NCBI GenBank assembly: GCA_937928195.1
Contig: CALEYZ010000169.1
Span: 1 to 20,551 of the forward strand
Reading direction: 5' to 3'
From: an uncultured Limnohabitans sp.
GTDB lineage: Bacteria; Pseudomonadota; Gammaproteobacteria; Burkholderiales; Burkholderiaceae_C
DNA: 20,551 nucleotides
Shown here: positions 1-6,246 of the stretch, piece by piece
Layout of the letters: each line of letters begins with the position of its first letter
Position numbering within the stretch: the stretch's first letter is position 1
Notes under the pieces: generated by a model
Told to the model about the DNA's origin: nothing
The model's database searches: none
Seen by the model: only the letters and a program-made list of their open reading frames with translations
Made by a program: the position numbers and the translations under genes

Positions 1-27
1 TTTCCCTACACGACGCTCTTCCGATCT
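1..27. other. Illumina TruSeq adapter remnant (artefact)
   Basis: These bases are identical to the 3' part of the Illumina TruSeq Read 1 primer/universal adapter, including its terminal CTCTTCCGATCT. They are library-construction sequence and not genomic DNA. Genomic sequence starts at position 28, directly after the adapter, which shows that the contig was extended into an untrimmed read end. The truncated gene that follows reads in frame into the adapter on the minus strand, so an automatic gene caller could add false residues to its C-terminal side. Confidence 0.97.
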
Positions 28-405
28 AAAGTTGGTTTTTTGCATGTGCGGCAAACGGTAAATGCCCAAGGGCAGTTGCGTGAGCATGTAGCCATCGGGT
101 TTGGCGTTGACCATGGCTGTGGCGCCCAGCGTACCGCCAGCGCCCGGACGGTTGTCCACAATGACCGACACGCCCAAAGCACGCGATGCACTCTCCGCAA
201 AAGCACGCATGACCGCGTCGCTGCTGCCACCGGGTGGCCAAGGCGCGATCAGGGTGATGGGCTTGTTGGGAAATGCGCTCTGCGCCCAAACGCTGCTGCT
301 CATCAACGCGGGGGCGGCCATGCCCGCCAAAATGCCGGCCATGCCTTGCAGGGTTTGGCGGCGCTGGGTATCGGTGGCTTCGATCGAGGTCTTGTCAATG
401 CTCAT
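28..405 (-). CDS. Bug-family (TctC-like) tripartite tricarboxylate transporter substrate-binding receptor, 3'-truncated
   Basis: The first 126 codons of a periplasmic solute receptor of the Bug/TctC family are present, and the rest is lost at the contig edge; full members have about 320-330 residues. The N-terminus has a twin-arginine pair (R15-R16), a hydrophobic stretch (about residues 21-35) and a likely cleavage site after VWA (residues 39-41), so a Tat or Sec signal peptide is expected. The mature part starts FPNKPITLIAPWPPGGSSD, the typical first beta strand and ligand-loop motif of Bug proteins, and DNRPGAGG follows. The start at 405 places the twin-arginine signal correctly, and a weak GGAAG lies upstream. 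These proteins bind carboxylates or amino-acid-like ligands for TctAB permeases, or act as orphan receptors. The ligand cannot be told from this fragment, and no permease genes are visible. Confidence 0.9.
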
Positions 406-546
406 GATGAAGATGCTTCCGTTGCTGAGAAAAATCCTAAGGTAAGCCATCGCCCTGAGCGCGTCCACCGGGTAAGCACGAACAAGCCCCCCGAAATCGT
501 CACCCGTGAGACTGCGTAGCGCAGCCAACCGATCCTTCGGGCAACG

Positions 547-552
547 TACAAT
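547..552 (+). promoter_or_regulatory. Probable -10 element of the tRNA-Gly promoter
   Basis: TACAAT lies 10 bp upstream of the first tRNA base, a good sigma-70 -10 match at a plausible distance for a tRNA with a very short leader. I could not find a convincing -35 at the expected spacing. The rest of 406-546 contains no gene I can support. A short CTGCG-TAG-CGCAG hairpin sits at 512-524. Confidence 0.45.
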
Positions 553-562
553 CACTCTCATC

Positions 563-636
563 GCGGGTGTCGTTCAATGGTAGGACTCTTGCTTCCCAAG
601 CAAATAACGTGGGTTCGATTCCCATCACCCGCTCCA
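563..636 (+). tRNA. glyU: tRNA-Gly (anticodon CCC)
   Basis: This 74-nt cloverleaf has an encoded CCA end. The acceptor stem GCGGGTG pairs perfectly with CACCCGC. The D arm is GTTC/GGAC, the anticodon loop TTCCCAA carries CCC at 595-597, there is a 4-nt variable loop, and the T arm is GTGGG-TTCGATT-CCCAT. It decodes GGG glycine codons. The outermost anticodon-stem pair (27-43) is C-A in place of a Watson-Crick pair, while the other four pairs are intact. The gene stands alone and is followed 9 nt later by a strong hairpin. Confidence 0.97.
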
Positions 637-645
637 GCACAAACA

Positions 646-667
646 GAAGGCCCCGCAAGGGGCCTTC
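646..667 (+). terminator. Hairpin terminator after tRNA-Gly
   Basis: A perfect 9-bp stem GAAGGCCCC / GGGGCCTTC closes a GCAA tetraloop, beginning 9 nt after the tRNA CCA end. There is no U-run on the plus strand, so it may act in tRNA 3'-end definition or as an imperfect terminator. It ends 17 nt before the next start codon, so it also lies in that gene's leader. Confidence 0.6.
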
Positions 668-684
668 AGCATTTCCGCAGTCCC

Positions 685-1491
685 ATGAACATCACCGTCC
701 TCGAAGAACTCAAGGCCTACATCGATCCGTTGACACCCGATGAACACAGGGCCCTGGAGCGCAGTATCCTGGCCGAGGGCTGCCGCGATGCGCTGGTTCT
801 GTGGGGCGACGTGTTGGTGGACGGGCACAACCGTTATGGCATTTGCCAAAAACACGGGCTGCCTTTCCAGACTGTGCAGAACACACGCTTTCAGTCGCTG
901 GACGATGTGCACCTGTGGATGATCGACCAGCACCTGGGCCGGCGCAGCGTGTCCGACTTTCAGCGCGGGGTGCTGGCCTTGCGCAAGCGCGAAATTCTGG
1001 CTGAGCGCAAAGCCATCGCCGCTGCAGCGGCAGACAACCCTGCCAATTCATCGGGCCAGCCGACAGAGGCGATGCACGGTGAAGAGCCAACGCTGGCACT
1101 CAAAAGCCGCGCCGACATTGCCAAAGCTGCACGCCTGAGCAGCAGTCAGGTCATGCAGATCGAAAAAATTCAAAAGCAAGCGGCCCCAGAGTTGGTCGCA
1201 GCAGTCAAGGCGGGGGCCATTTCACTCAACGCAGCGGCAGCGGTGGCCACATTGCCCGTCGAAGAACAAAAAACTGCGGCCCTGGGCGGCAAGGATGAAC
1301 TCAAACAGGCCGCCAAGCGTGTGCGGGACACCCAACGTGCATCAACGCCTGCGGCCAATCAAGGCCCCGAGCCTGGCAGCGATGACGCCAGTTCCGTTCT
1401 GCGTCTGCAGCAACAAGTAGCCGCCTTGACCGAAGAAAACGAACAATTGCGCCAGCAAGTGGCGCAATTGCAGGCGAAGCTGAACGCTTGA
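685..1491 (+). CDS. ParB-like nuclease-fold/HTH DNA-binding protein with C-terminal coiled coil
   Basis: This 268-residue protein has three recognisable parts. Residues 5-80 are a ParB/Srx-type N-terminal domain with the DGHNRY box (46-51), which in ParB relatives belongs to the nucleotide-binding fold. Residues about 150-210 carry a KorB/ParB-like helix-turn-helix region (SRADIAKAARLSSSQVMQIE). Residues about 238-268 form a leucine/glutamine-rich coiled coil, probably for dimerisation. I chose ATG 685 because the upstream in-frame extension runs through the tRNA gene. No ParA partner or parS-like repeat is visible, so this is a lone ParB-domain protein and not a demonstrated partition protein. 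Such proteins occur in plasmids and phages and as chromosomal orphans. The position beside a tRNA could mean old element DNA, but no integrase or attachment repeat is seen. Confidence 0.8.
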   Translation: MNITVLEELKAYIDPLTPDEHRALERSILAEGCRDALVLWGDVLVDGHNRYGICQKHGLPFQTVQNTRFQSLDDVHLWMIDQHLGRRSVSDFQRGVLALRKREILAERKAIAAAAADNPANSSGQPTEAMHGEEPTLALKSRADIAKAARLSSSQVMQIEKIQKQAAPELVAAVKAGAISLNAAAAVATLPVEEQKTAALGGKDELKQAAKRVRDTQRASTPAANQGPEPGSDDASSVLRLQQQVAALTEENEQLRQQVAQLQAKLNA

Positions 1492-1505
1492 TGTTCACCC
1501 ACAAG

Positions 1506-1535
1506 GACAAAGGCCCCACATGAGGGGCCTTTGTC
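1506..1535. terminator. Bidirectional terminator between convergent genes
   Basis: A perfect 12-bp stem GACAAAGGCCCC / GGGGCCTTTGTC with a 6-nt loop lies 14 nt after the ParB-like stop codon and 30 nt beyond the stop of the convergent RodZ-like gene. The position and symmetry fit a shared terminator. The U-run is poor on either strand. Confidence 0.75.
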
Positions 1536-1565
1536 TGGGGAGAACTCCGGGGCTGTTGGAGCGGG

Positions 1566-2480
1566 TCAATAGTCGCCCGCGACTTCCTTGAGGATCACGG
1601 CACTGACCTCGCCTTCTGGCCAATAAATTTTCTGGCCCTGAAAGAACATGTGCATGGGCACAGGCTTTTCGATGCGCAAGCTCCAAGGCGCTTTGCCCCA
1701 CAAAGTGCGCGACTCCTGTGCCTTGAGGTTCACAGGCATGGATTTGCCGCTGCCGTCGCGCGCACACATGACCAAGTCCGCCTGCGCCACCACATGCACA
1801 CTGCCCCCTGACTTGGACGGCTGACTCACGGACAAGGTCGTTGCTTGAGGGACCTGGTTGTCGCACAAGGCTTGCGCTGCAATCAATGATGGATCCGGCA
1901 CGGCCGGGGTGCTTTCAGAAGCAGCGACTGGGGCAGCCACAGGCAAAGACGCCTCTGCCAGAGCGGGCTGCGGCAAAGGTTCAGATGCAGCCGCTTCAGG
2001 TGCCGCCACCGGCTTGTGACTGTCCACCCAGGCCGATACAGACGGCCCGTAATAACCCACAGCGCCGACCATCCACAAAGCACCAAAAGCCCCCAACAGC
2101 CATTTCCAGGAGAAACGCCGTTCACCTGCCAGCATTTTCCGAGTTTGGGCCTGTTTTTTATATAAATCAGCCAAATCATCCACGATTTGCGCATCTCGAA
2201 GCCCCACCACATCTGGGCCAGATGCAGAAGCAGGGTCGTCCAAAAGTGTTTGAGGATCTGCCCCCAGAGCCTTCGCCACCTTCATGGCGGCCTTGTCCCG
2301 GATGGCGGCCGTGTAAAACAAGGACCGCTCACCGGGCTGTAAATCGCCCGACTCCAATTGCTGCAACTGAGCCACCGACAAATTCACATGGCGAGCCAAG
2401 TCGGAAAGGTCCATGCCTTGCGCCTGCCGCAAGTGACGCAGCCGTGTTCCCCGAATGGAATCGAAAGATGCTGGATTCAT
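1566..2480 (-). CDS. RodZ-like membrane-anchored helix-turn-helix protein
   Basis: This 304-residue protein has a cytoplasmic N-terminal HTH of the Xre/RodZ type (about residues 10-75, with LRHLRQAQGMDLSDLARHVN and LSVAQLQQLESG), a basic linker and one transmembrane segment (about 127-146, WLLGAFGALWMVGAVGYYG). An Ala/Pro/Glu-rich periplasmic spacer (about 158-200) and a C-terminal domain (about 215-304) follow; the SRTLWGKAPWSLRIEKP stretch resembles the RodZ C-terminal beta domain (DUF4115). RodZ links MreB to the cell-wall elongation machinery. This copy is not next to ispG/gcpE, the usual place of rodZ, so it may be a paralogue with another role. ATG 2480 is the only upstream start before stop codons. 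An AGGA sits only 1 nt before it, so initiation may be inefficient. Confidence 0.7.
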   Translation of the reverse strand: MNPASFDSIRGTRLRHLRQAQGMDLSDLARHVNLSVAQLQQLESGDLQPGERSLFYTAAIRDKAAMKVAKALGADPQTLLDDPASASGPDVVGLRDAQIVDDLADLYKKQAQTRKMLAGERRFSWKWLLGAFGALWMVGAVGYYGPSVSAWVDSHKPVAAPEAAASEPLPQPALAEASLPVAAPVAASESTPAVPDPSLIAAQALCDNQVPQATTLSVSQPSKSGGSVHVVAQADLVMCARDGSGKSMPVNLKAQESRTLWGKAPWSLRIEKPVPMHMFFQGQKIYWPEGEVSAVILKEVAGDY

Positions 2481-2521
2481 ATCCTAAAAATATCAACCAA
2501 ATGAATGCATGAGAATTTTTG

Positions 2522-2550
2522 AATATAAACGATATAAAAATATATTTCAA
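2522..2550 (-). promoter_or_regulatory. Sigma-70-type promoter for the RodZ-like gene
   Basis: On the minus strand TTGAAA (2550-2545) and TATATT (2527-2522) are separated by exactly 17 bp, inside a strongly AT-rich stretch (about 2481-2600) that contrasts with the GC-rich genes around it. The predicted start site gives a leader of about 35 nt before the ATG at 2480. No gene is seen in 2481-2640. Confidence 0.6.
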
Positions 2551-2589
2551 CATCATATTTATTAATCAATAAATATGTTTAATACACAA

Positions 2590-2616
2590 AAAAAGCCGCG
2601 ATATACGCGGCTTTTT
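2590..2616 (-). terminator. Rho-independent terminator of scoAB
   Basis: A perfect 11-bp stem AAAAAGCCGCG / CGCGGCTTTTT closes the 5-nt loop ATATA. On the minus strand the stem is followed by more T residues, giving a run of seven, which makes a classical intrinsic terminator 25 nt after the scoB stop codon. It insulates scoAB from the downstream RodZ-like gene. Confidence 0.85.
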
Positions 2617-2640
2617 GCGGATTTATGTAAAAACAGCAAA

Positions 2641-3282
2641 TTAAAAAATAAGCTGGACTCCCGTTTTGGCCTGCAATGCCTCAGGCGTGACGCCAGGCGC
2701 CAGCTCGACCACCTTCAGGCCAGCGTCGGTCACGTCCATCACGGCCAGGTCGGTGATGATGCGGTCCACCACGCCCTTACCCGTCAAAGGCAGGGTGCAC
2801 TCGGGCAGGATCTTGAGATCTTCGGTGCCGTCTTTCTTCTTGGCCACGTGTTCCATCAGCACGATCACGCGCTTGACGCCTGCGACCAGATCCATCGCGC
2901 CGCCCATGCCCTTGACCATCTTGCCGGGGATCATCCAGTTGGCCAGGTCACCCTTGTCGGTGACCTGCATGGCCCCCAGGATAGACAGGTTGATCTTGCC
3001 GCCACGGATCATGGCGAACGACTGGTCCGAGCCAAAGATGGACGAGCCCTTGATGGTCGTCACGGTCTGCTTGCCGGCGTTGATCAGGTCGGCATCGACC
3101 TCTTCTTCGATCGGAAAGGGACCAATGCCCAGCATGCCGTTTTCGCTCTGCAGCCAGACTTCCTTGTCGGCAGGCACATGGTTGGCCACCAGCGTGGGAA
3201 TGCCGATGCCCAGGTTCACATAGAAACCGTCTTCCAGTTCGTGGGCCGCACGGGCGGCCATTTGGTCTTGATTCCAGCTCAT
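2641..3282 (-). CDS. scoB: Succinyl-CoA:3-ketoacid CoA-transferase subunit B
   Basis: This 213-residue beta subunit transfers CoA from succinyl-CoA to acetoacetate, so that acetoacetate from ketone bodies, polyhydroxybutyrate or amino acids can enter central metabolism. The family motif SENGMLGIGP at residues 46-55 contains the catalytic glutamate (Glu47), which forms the covalent CoA-thioester intermediate. The NLGIGIPT segment (23-30) and the C-terminal MDVTDAGLKVVELAPGVT are also typical. ATG 3282 matches the usual N-terminus of the family, and the longer in-frame extension only overlaps scoA. The gene begins 1 nt after the scoA stop (TGACATG), so the two subunits are translationally coupled. 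Confidence 0.96.
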   Translation of the reverse strand: MSWNQDQMAARAAHELEDGFYVNLGIGIPTLVANHVPADKEVWLQSENGMLGIGPFPIEEEVDADLINAGKQTVTTIKGSSIFGSDQSFAMIRGGKINLSILGAMQVTDKGDLANWMIPGKMVKGMGGAMDLVAGVKRVIVLMEHVAKKKDGTEDLKILPECTLPLTGKGVVDRIITDLAVMDVTDAGLKVVELAPGVTPEALQAKTGVQLIF

Positions 3283-3283
3283 G

Positions 3284-3991
3284 TCAGACTCCCGCCTTTT
3301 CGGTAATGGTGCGCTTTTCGATGCGTTTTTCAGGGCTCTTGTTGAGCACGATACGGTGCACGTAAATGCCGGGCAGGTGCACGCTGTCGGGGTGCATCTC
3401 GCCGGTCTCGACGATCTCTTCGACCTCGACCACGCAGATCTTGCCCGCCATGGCCACGGCCGGGTTGAAATTGCGGGCGGTGTAACGAAACTGCAGGTTG
3501 CCGGACTTGTCGGCGCGGTGGGCTTTGACCAGTGACACATCAGGCACCAAAGAGCGCTCCATCACATAGGTCTCGCCGTCAAACTCGCGCAGCTCCTTGC
3601 CCTCGGCCACCAGGGTGCCCACACCGGTCTTGGTGAAGAATGCCGGAATGCCTGCACCGCCAGCACGCAGTTTCTCGGCCAGCGTGCCTTGGGGAGTGAA
3701 TTCCAGTGCCAGCTCGCCCGCAAGGTACTGGCGCTCGAACTCCTTGTTCTCGCCCACGTAAGACGAGATCATTTTCTTGATCTGGCGCGTCTGCAGCAGC
3801 TTGCCCAGACCGAAGTCGTCCACGCCCGCGTTGTTGGAAATCGCGGTCAGGTTCTGCACACCGCTGCCCTTCAGCGCGTCGATCAGGGCCTCGGGGATGC
3901 CGCACAGGCCAAAACCGCCCACGCCAATGAGTTGACCGTCAGCCACGATGCCCTTGAGGGCCTCGGCAGCGGTAGGAAATATCTTGTTCAC
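3284..3991 (-). CDS. scoA: Succinyl-CoA:3-ketoacid CoA-transferase subunit A
   Basis: This 235-residue alpha subunit forms the CoA-transferase with the coupled scoB product. The CoA-transferase signature is close to the N-terminus (DGQLIGVGGFGLCGIPE, residues 18-34), followed by NNAGVDDFGLGKLL and the glycine-rich GGAGIPAFFTKTGVGT. The start codon is GTG at 3991, with a GGAG Shine-Dalgarno at 4001-3998 and 6-nt spacing. The gene is transcribed divergently from a PAS-LuxR regulator across a 77-bp gap with a perfect palindrome, so it is probably that regulator's target. Leucine codons here are mostly CTG, unlike the TTG-rich genes further right. Confidence 0.96.
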   Translation of the reverse strand: MNKIFPTAAEALKGIVADGQLIGVGGFGLCGIPEALIDALKGSGVQNLTAISNNAGVDDFGLGKLLQTRQIKKMISSYVGENKEFERQYLAGELALEFTPQGTLAEKLRAGGAGIPAFFTKTGVGTLVAEGKELREFDGETYVMERSLVPDVSLVKAHRADKSGNLQFRYTARNFNPAVAMAGKICVVEVEEIVETGEMHPDSVHLPGIYVHRIVLNKSPEKRIEKRTITEKAGV

Positions 3992-4025
3992 ACCAATCTC
4001 CGGTAGAGGATGAAAACGCTACGAT

Positions 4026-4047
4026 ACTACGTATTCCGATACGTAGT
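4026..4047. promoter_or_regulatory. Perfect palindrome in the scoA/LuxR divergent promoter region
   Basis: ACTACGTAT and ATACGTAGT form a perfect 9-bp inverted repeat around the 4-bp centre TCCG. A further partial half-site (CTACGATA) lies immediately to the left. The element is 35 bp upstream of the scoA start and 21 bp upstream of the luxR-type start, where an operator for both genes would be expected. Binding by the neighbouring LuxR-type protein is an inference; LuxR/NarL-type domains bind such short inverted repeats as dimers. Confidence 0.65.
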
Positions 4048-4068
4048 TTTTCGTAATGGTGTGCCCTG

Positions 4069-4647
4069 ATGCCCGATACCTCCGCCACTGCCAACGACAT
4101 CGATTACCGCCTCGCCTTTGATCTGGCCCCCATCGGCATGGTGCTCTCGCGCAACCGCACCATGGTGGACTGCAACCAGCGCGTGTGCGAGATGTTTGGC
4201 ACCAGCCGCGAACAGCTGATTGGCCAGACTTTCCAGCTGCTCTACCCCAGCGCCGACGAATACGAGCGCACCGGCCAGCGCATCACCCCCATCCTGAATA
4301 CCAAAGGCGTGTATGCCGACGACCGCGTCATGAAACGGGTGGATGGCCGCTTCAAGGGCGAAACCTTCTGGTGCCATGTAACGGGTCGGGCCCTGAACCG
4401 CGATGCACCGCACGAGGCAGGCATCTGGACTTTTGAAGACCTGTCGGCCCGCAAACCGGTCAGGGCCGAACTCACTGCCCGCGAACGTGAGGTGGCCGCC
4501 CACCTGATGGACGGTCTGACCAGCAAGGAAATTGGCCGCGCTTTAGGCATCAGCCACCGCACGGTGGAGATTTACCGCGTCAAGCTCATGCGCAAATACC
4601 AAGCGAGCGGTGCTGCGGACTTGATACAGAAGTTGATGCGGGGATGA
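4069..4647 (+). CDS. PAS domain-containing LuxR-family transcriptional regulator
   Basis: This 192-residue cytoplasmic regulator has a PAS sensor domain (about residues 12-125; FDLAPIGMVLSRNRTMVDCN, then FGTSREQLIGQTFQLLYPS) and a C-terminal LuxR/GerE helix-turn-helix (134-190; ELTAREREVAAHLMDGLTSK, then GISHRTVEIYRVKLMRKY). It has no receiver domain, so it is not a classical response regulator. The PAS domain probably senses a small molecule or cofactor, and no ligand can be read from the sequence. Its divergence from scoAB suggests that it controls ketone-body or acetoacetate use, and possibly its own gene. The start at 4069 lies 21 bp after the palindrome. No strong ribosome-binding site is visible. 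Confidence 0.88.
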   Translation: MPDTSATANDIDYRLAFDLAPIGMVLSRNRTMVDCNQRVCEMFGTSREQLIGQTFQLLYPSADEYERTGQRITPILNTKGVYADDRVMKRVDGRFKGETFWCHVTGRALNRDAPHEAGIWTFEDLSARKPVRAELTAREREVAAHLMDGLTSKEIGRALGISHRTVEIYRVKLMRKYQASGAADLIQKLMRG

Positions 4648-4667
4648 AGGCCAAACCGGCCCCGCAT
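4636..4667. terminator. Possible bidirectional terminator
   Basis: ATGCGGGG / CCCCGCAT form an 8-bp stem across the luxR-type stop codon and the 26-bp gap to the convergent CMD gene, with a short inner GG/CC pairing. The location between convergent genes supports a terminator, but the 16-nt loop and absent U-run leave it weak. Confidence 0.35.
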
Positions 4668-4673
4668 GGCACT

Positions 4674-5072
4674 TCAGGCCTGTGACTCGACCACGTCGGT
4701 GACGGTGCGGAATGCATCAATCGCGGTCGGAAAACCGCAATACACGGTGGCGTGCAGCATCACTTCGCGCAACTCCTCGGGCGTGGCCCCATTGTTGAGC
4801 GCCCCGCGCACATGGCCCTTGAGTTCATGCTGTTTGCCCAAGGCCGTGAGCATGGCCACGGTGATGAGGCTGCGGGTTTTCAAATCCAGCCCCGGGCGCT
4901 GCCAGACATTGCCCCAGGCGTTGCGGGTGATGAACTCCTGCATGGGCAAGGTGTAGTCGCTGGCACCGGCCAGGGCGCGGTCAACGTATTCGGCCCCCAT
5001 CACCTGGTTGCGGGTGACCAGGCCGGCCTGCAGGGCGGCGTCTTGGGGCAAGTCTTTTTGGGTTTTGGGCAT
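4674..5072 (-). CDS. Carboxymuconolactone decarboxylase family protein (PcaC-like)
   Basis: This 132-residue protein closely resembles 4-carboxymuconolactone decarboxylase (PcaC) of the protocatechuate branch of the beta-ketoadipate pathway. It has the segments EFITRNAWGNVWQRPGL (about residues 46-62), RSLITVAMLTALGKQHELKG and HVRGALNNGATPEELREVML, then an HATVYCGFPTA end. It lacks the CxxC redox pair of AhpD, consistent with a decarboxylase-type member. ATG 5072 has a good AGGAG site 7 nt upstream. No other pca genes are in the window, and its divergent neighbour is an AhpD-like protein of the same fold, so it may belong to another degradation route. The beta-ketoadipate route does yield a 3-oxoacid that needs CoA transfer, the type of reaction carried out by the nearby scoAB-type enzymes. 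Confidence 0.85.
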   Translation of the reverse strand: MPKTQKDLPQDAALQAGLVTRNQVMGAEYVDRALAGASDYTLPMQEFITRNAWGNVWQRPGLDLKTRSLITVAMLTALGKQHELKGHVRGALNNGATPEELREVMLHATVYCGFPTAIDAFRTVTDVVESQA

Positions 5073-5075
5073 GAC

Positions 5076-5120
5076 AGTCTCCTGAAATCTGGGCTGAGCA
5101 TAATGCCTGCACAGGAGACT
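5076..5120. promoter_or_regulatory. Short divergent leader with mirror-image ribosome-binding sites
   Basis: The 51-bp gap between two divergent starts holds AGTCTCCTG (5076-5084) and CAGGAGACT (5112-5120), a perfect 9-bp inverted repeat formed by the Shine-Dalgarno regions of both genes. Little room is left for two full promoters, so at least one promoter must reach into a flanking gene or the two must overlap. Confidence 0.6.
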
Positions 5121-5123
5121 TGC

Positions 5124-5711
5124 ATGAGCACACGCTACCCCTTCCCCGACATCCAGGGCTTGCCCGAAGACCTGCGCGCCAAAATCCTCGAGGTGCAAGA
5201 CAAAGCGGGCTTTGTGCCCAATGTGTTTCTGGCGCTGGCGCGCCGCCCGGCCGAGTGGCGCGCGTTTTTCGCCTACCACGACGCGCTGATGGTGCCCGAA
5301 TCGGTGGGCCGCACCAGCGGCCTGAGCAAGGGCGACCGCGAGATGATCGTCACCACCACCAGCGCGGCCAACCAGTGCCTGTACTGCGTGGTGGCGCACG
5401 GCGCGATCTTGCGCATTTACGAGAAAAAGCCGCTGGTGGCCGACCAGGTGGCCATCAACCACCGCAAGGCCGACATCACGCCGCGCCAGCGCGCCATGCT
5501 CGACTTCGCCATGAAGGTCTGCTTGCACAGCGACCTTATTGAAGACGCCGACTTTGCCCCCTTGCACGCCCACGGTTTTGACGACGAAGACATTTGGGAC
5601 ATTGCAGCCATCACCGCGTTTTTTGGGCTGTCCAACCGCATGGCCAGTTTCAGCAACATGATGCCCAACCCCGAGTTTTACTTGATGGGCCGGGTGCCTA
5701 AGCAAAAGTAA
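5124..5711 (+). CDS. Peroxidase-related AhpD-fold protein
   Basis: This 195-residue protein of the alkylhydroperoxidase (AhpD)/CMD superfamily carries the full redox motif E-x11-C-x2-C-x3-H (Glu73, Cys85, Cys88, His92; QCLYCVVAHGAI). In AhpD these residues give a thiol-dependent peroxidase activity. The length and the FVPNVFLALARRP opening match the 'peroxidase-related enzyme' group found widely in proteobacteria. I chose ATG 5124 over an in-frame ATG at 5103 because AGGAG (5113-5117) is spaced 6 nt from 5124. It is divergent from the CMD-family gene and convergent with the thioesterase gene, 16 bp away. Substrate and reductant are unknown; removal of peroxides during aromatic or fatty-acid breakdown would fit. 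Confidence 0.87.
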   Translation: MSTRYPFPDIQGLPEDLRAKILEVQDKAGFVPNVFLALARRPAEWRAFFAYHDALMVPESVGRTSGLSKGDREMIVTTTSAANQCLYCVVAHGAILRIYEKKPLVADQVAINHRKADITPRQRAMLDFAMKVCLHSDLIEDADFAPLHAHGFDDEDIWDIAAITAFFGLSNRMASFSNMMPNPEFYLMGRVPKQK

Positions 5712-5727
5712 AGGCCCAAGTCAAGGC

Positions 5728-6150
5728 TTATGGGGTGACCAAGGCCCGGATGTTGTCGGGCAAGGCCACCGCTTTTTGTTGCGGAAAATCCACCCAGATG
5801 GTGGTGGCGCCACCCGCGGCGTAGATCACGCCGGGCTTGTCGACCAATTCCAAGGTGCACCAACTCTCAAAGGTGGTGCGCGCAGGGTCGCTCACGTACA
5901 TTTTGGCCAACACATTGCCCGGGTATTCCAGCTGTTTGTAGAAATTGCAAAAGGCATTCACGATGACGGGTCCCTGTCCTTGTGGATTGGGCTCGCAGCC
6001 AATGGACTGGAAGTAGTCAATGCGCACGGTTTCAAGGTACCTGAAGTAGACCGTATTGTTGACGTGCCCCATGGCGTCCATGTCGCCCCAGCGAATGGGA
6101 ATGACCATTTCGTGAACTTGCTTCTTGTGTTCTGGCAACTCGAATTTCAT
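5728..6150 (-). CDS. Hotdog-fold acyl-CoA thioesterase (4HBT/YbgC-like)
   Basis: This 140-residue protein has the 4-hydroxybenzoyl-CoA thioesterase signature RWGDMDAMGHVNNTVYFRYL (residues 20-39), with an aspartate (probably Asp25) in the catalytic position, and the rest of a single hotdog domain. These cytoplasmic enzymes hydrolyse short or medium acyl-CoA esters; the substrate cannot be predicted from sequence alone. The start at 6150 fits the usual N-terminus, and AAGGA lies somewhat far upstream. It is divergent from the ETF-ubiquinone oxidoreductase gene (141-bp gap), so fatty-acid or amino-acid catabolism is a reasonable context. The minus-strand reading frame stays open far upstream through the ETF-QO gene, but that extension is antisense noise. 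Confidence 0.87.
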   Translation of the reverse strand: MKFELPEHKKQVHEMVIPIRWGDMDAMGHVNNTVYFRYLETVRIDYFQSIGCEPNPQGQGPVIVNAFCNFYKQLEYPGNVLAKMYVSDPARTTFESWCTLELVDKPGVIYAAGGATTIWVDFPQQKAVALPDNIRALVTP

Positions 6151-6246
6151 GTGTCTTGGTCCTTTTGCGATGCGGTCAAAGGGGGTGTTTTTCCGTGTCC
6201 GCTGTAAGACAGATTCTGCCTGTTCCGCGCGTAAAATGCGCCAACC

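Noticed and set aside
40..519. Plus-strand frames opposite the Bug receptor
   Set aside because: The minus strand has a full signal peptide and conserved Bug motifs; the plus frames are low-complexity His/Arg/Ala shadows.
563..1535. Possible integrative element at the tRNA-Gly 3' end
   Set aside because: No integrase, excisionase or repeat of the tRNA end is found in the window; a lone ParB-like gene is not enough.
1841..2512. A 223-codon plus-strand frame opposite the RodZ-like gene
   Set aside because: Its proline/arginine-rich translation has no recognisable domain, and it is antisense to a protein with clear HTH and membrane segments.
4674..5705. Long minus-strand frame extending the CMD gene across the AhpD-like gene
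   Set aside because: The family match and the AGGAG site place the start at 5072; the extension is antisense to a gene with a complete redox motif.
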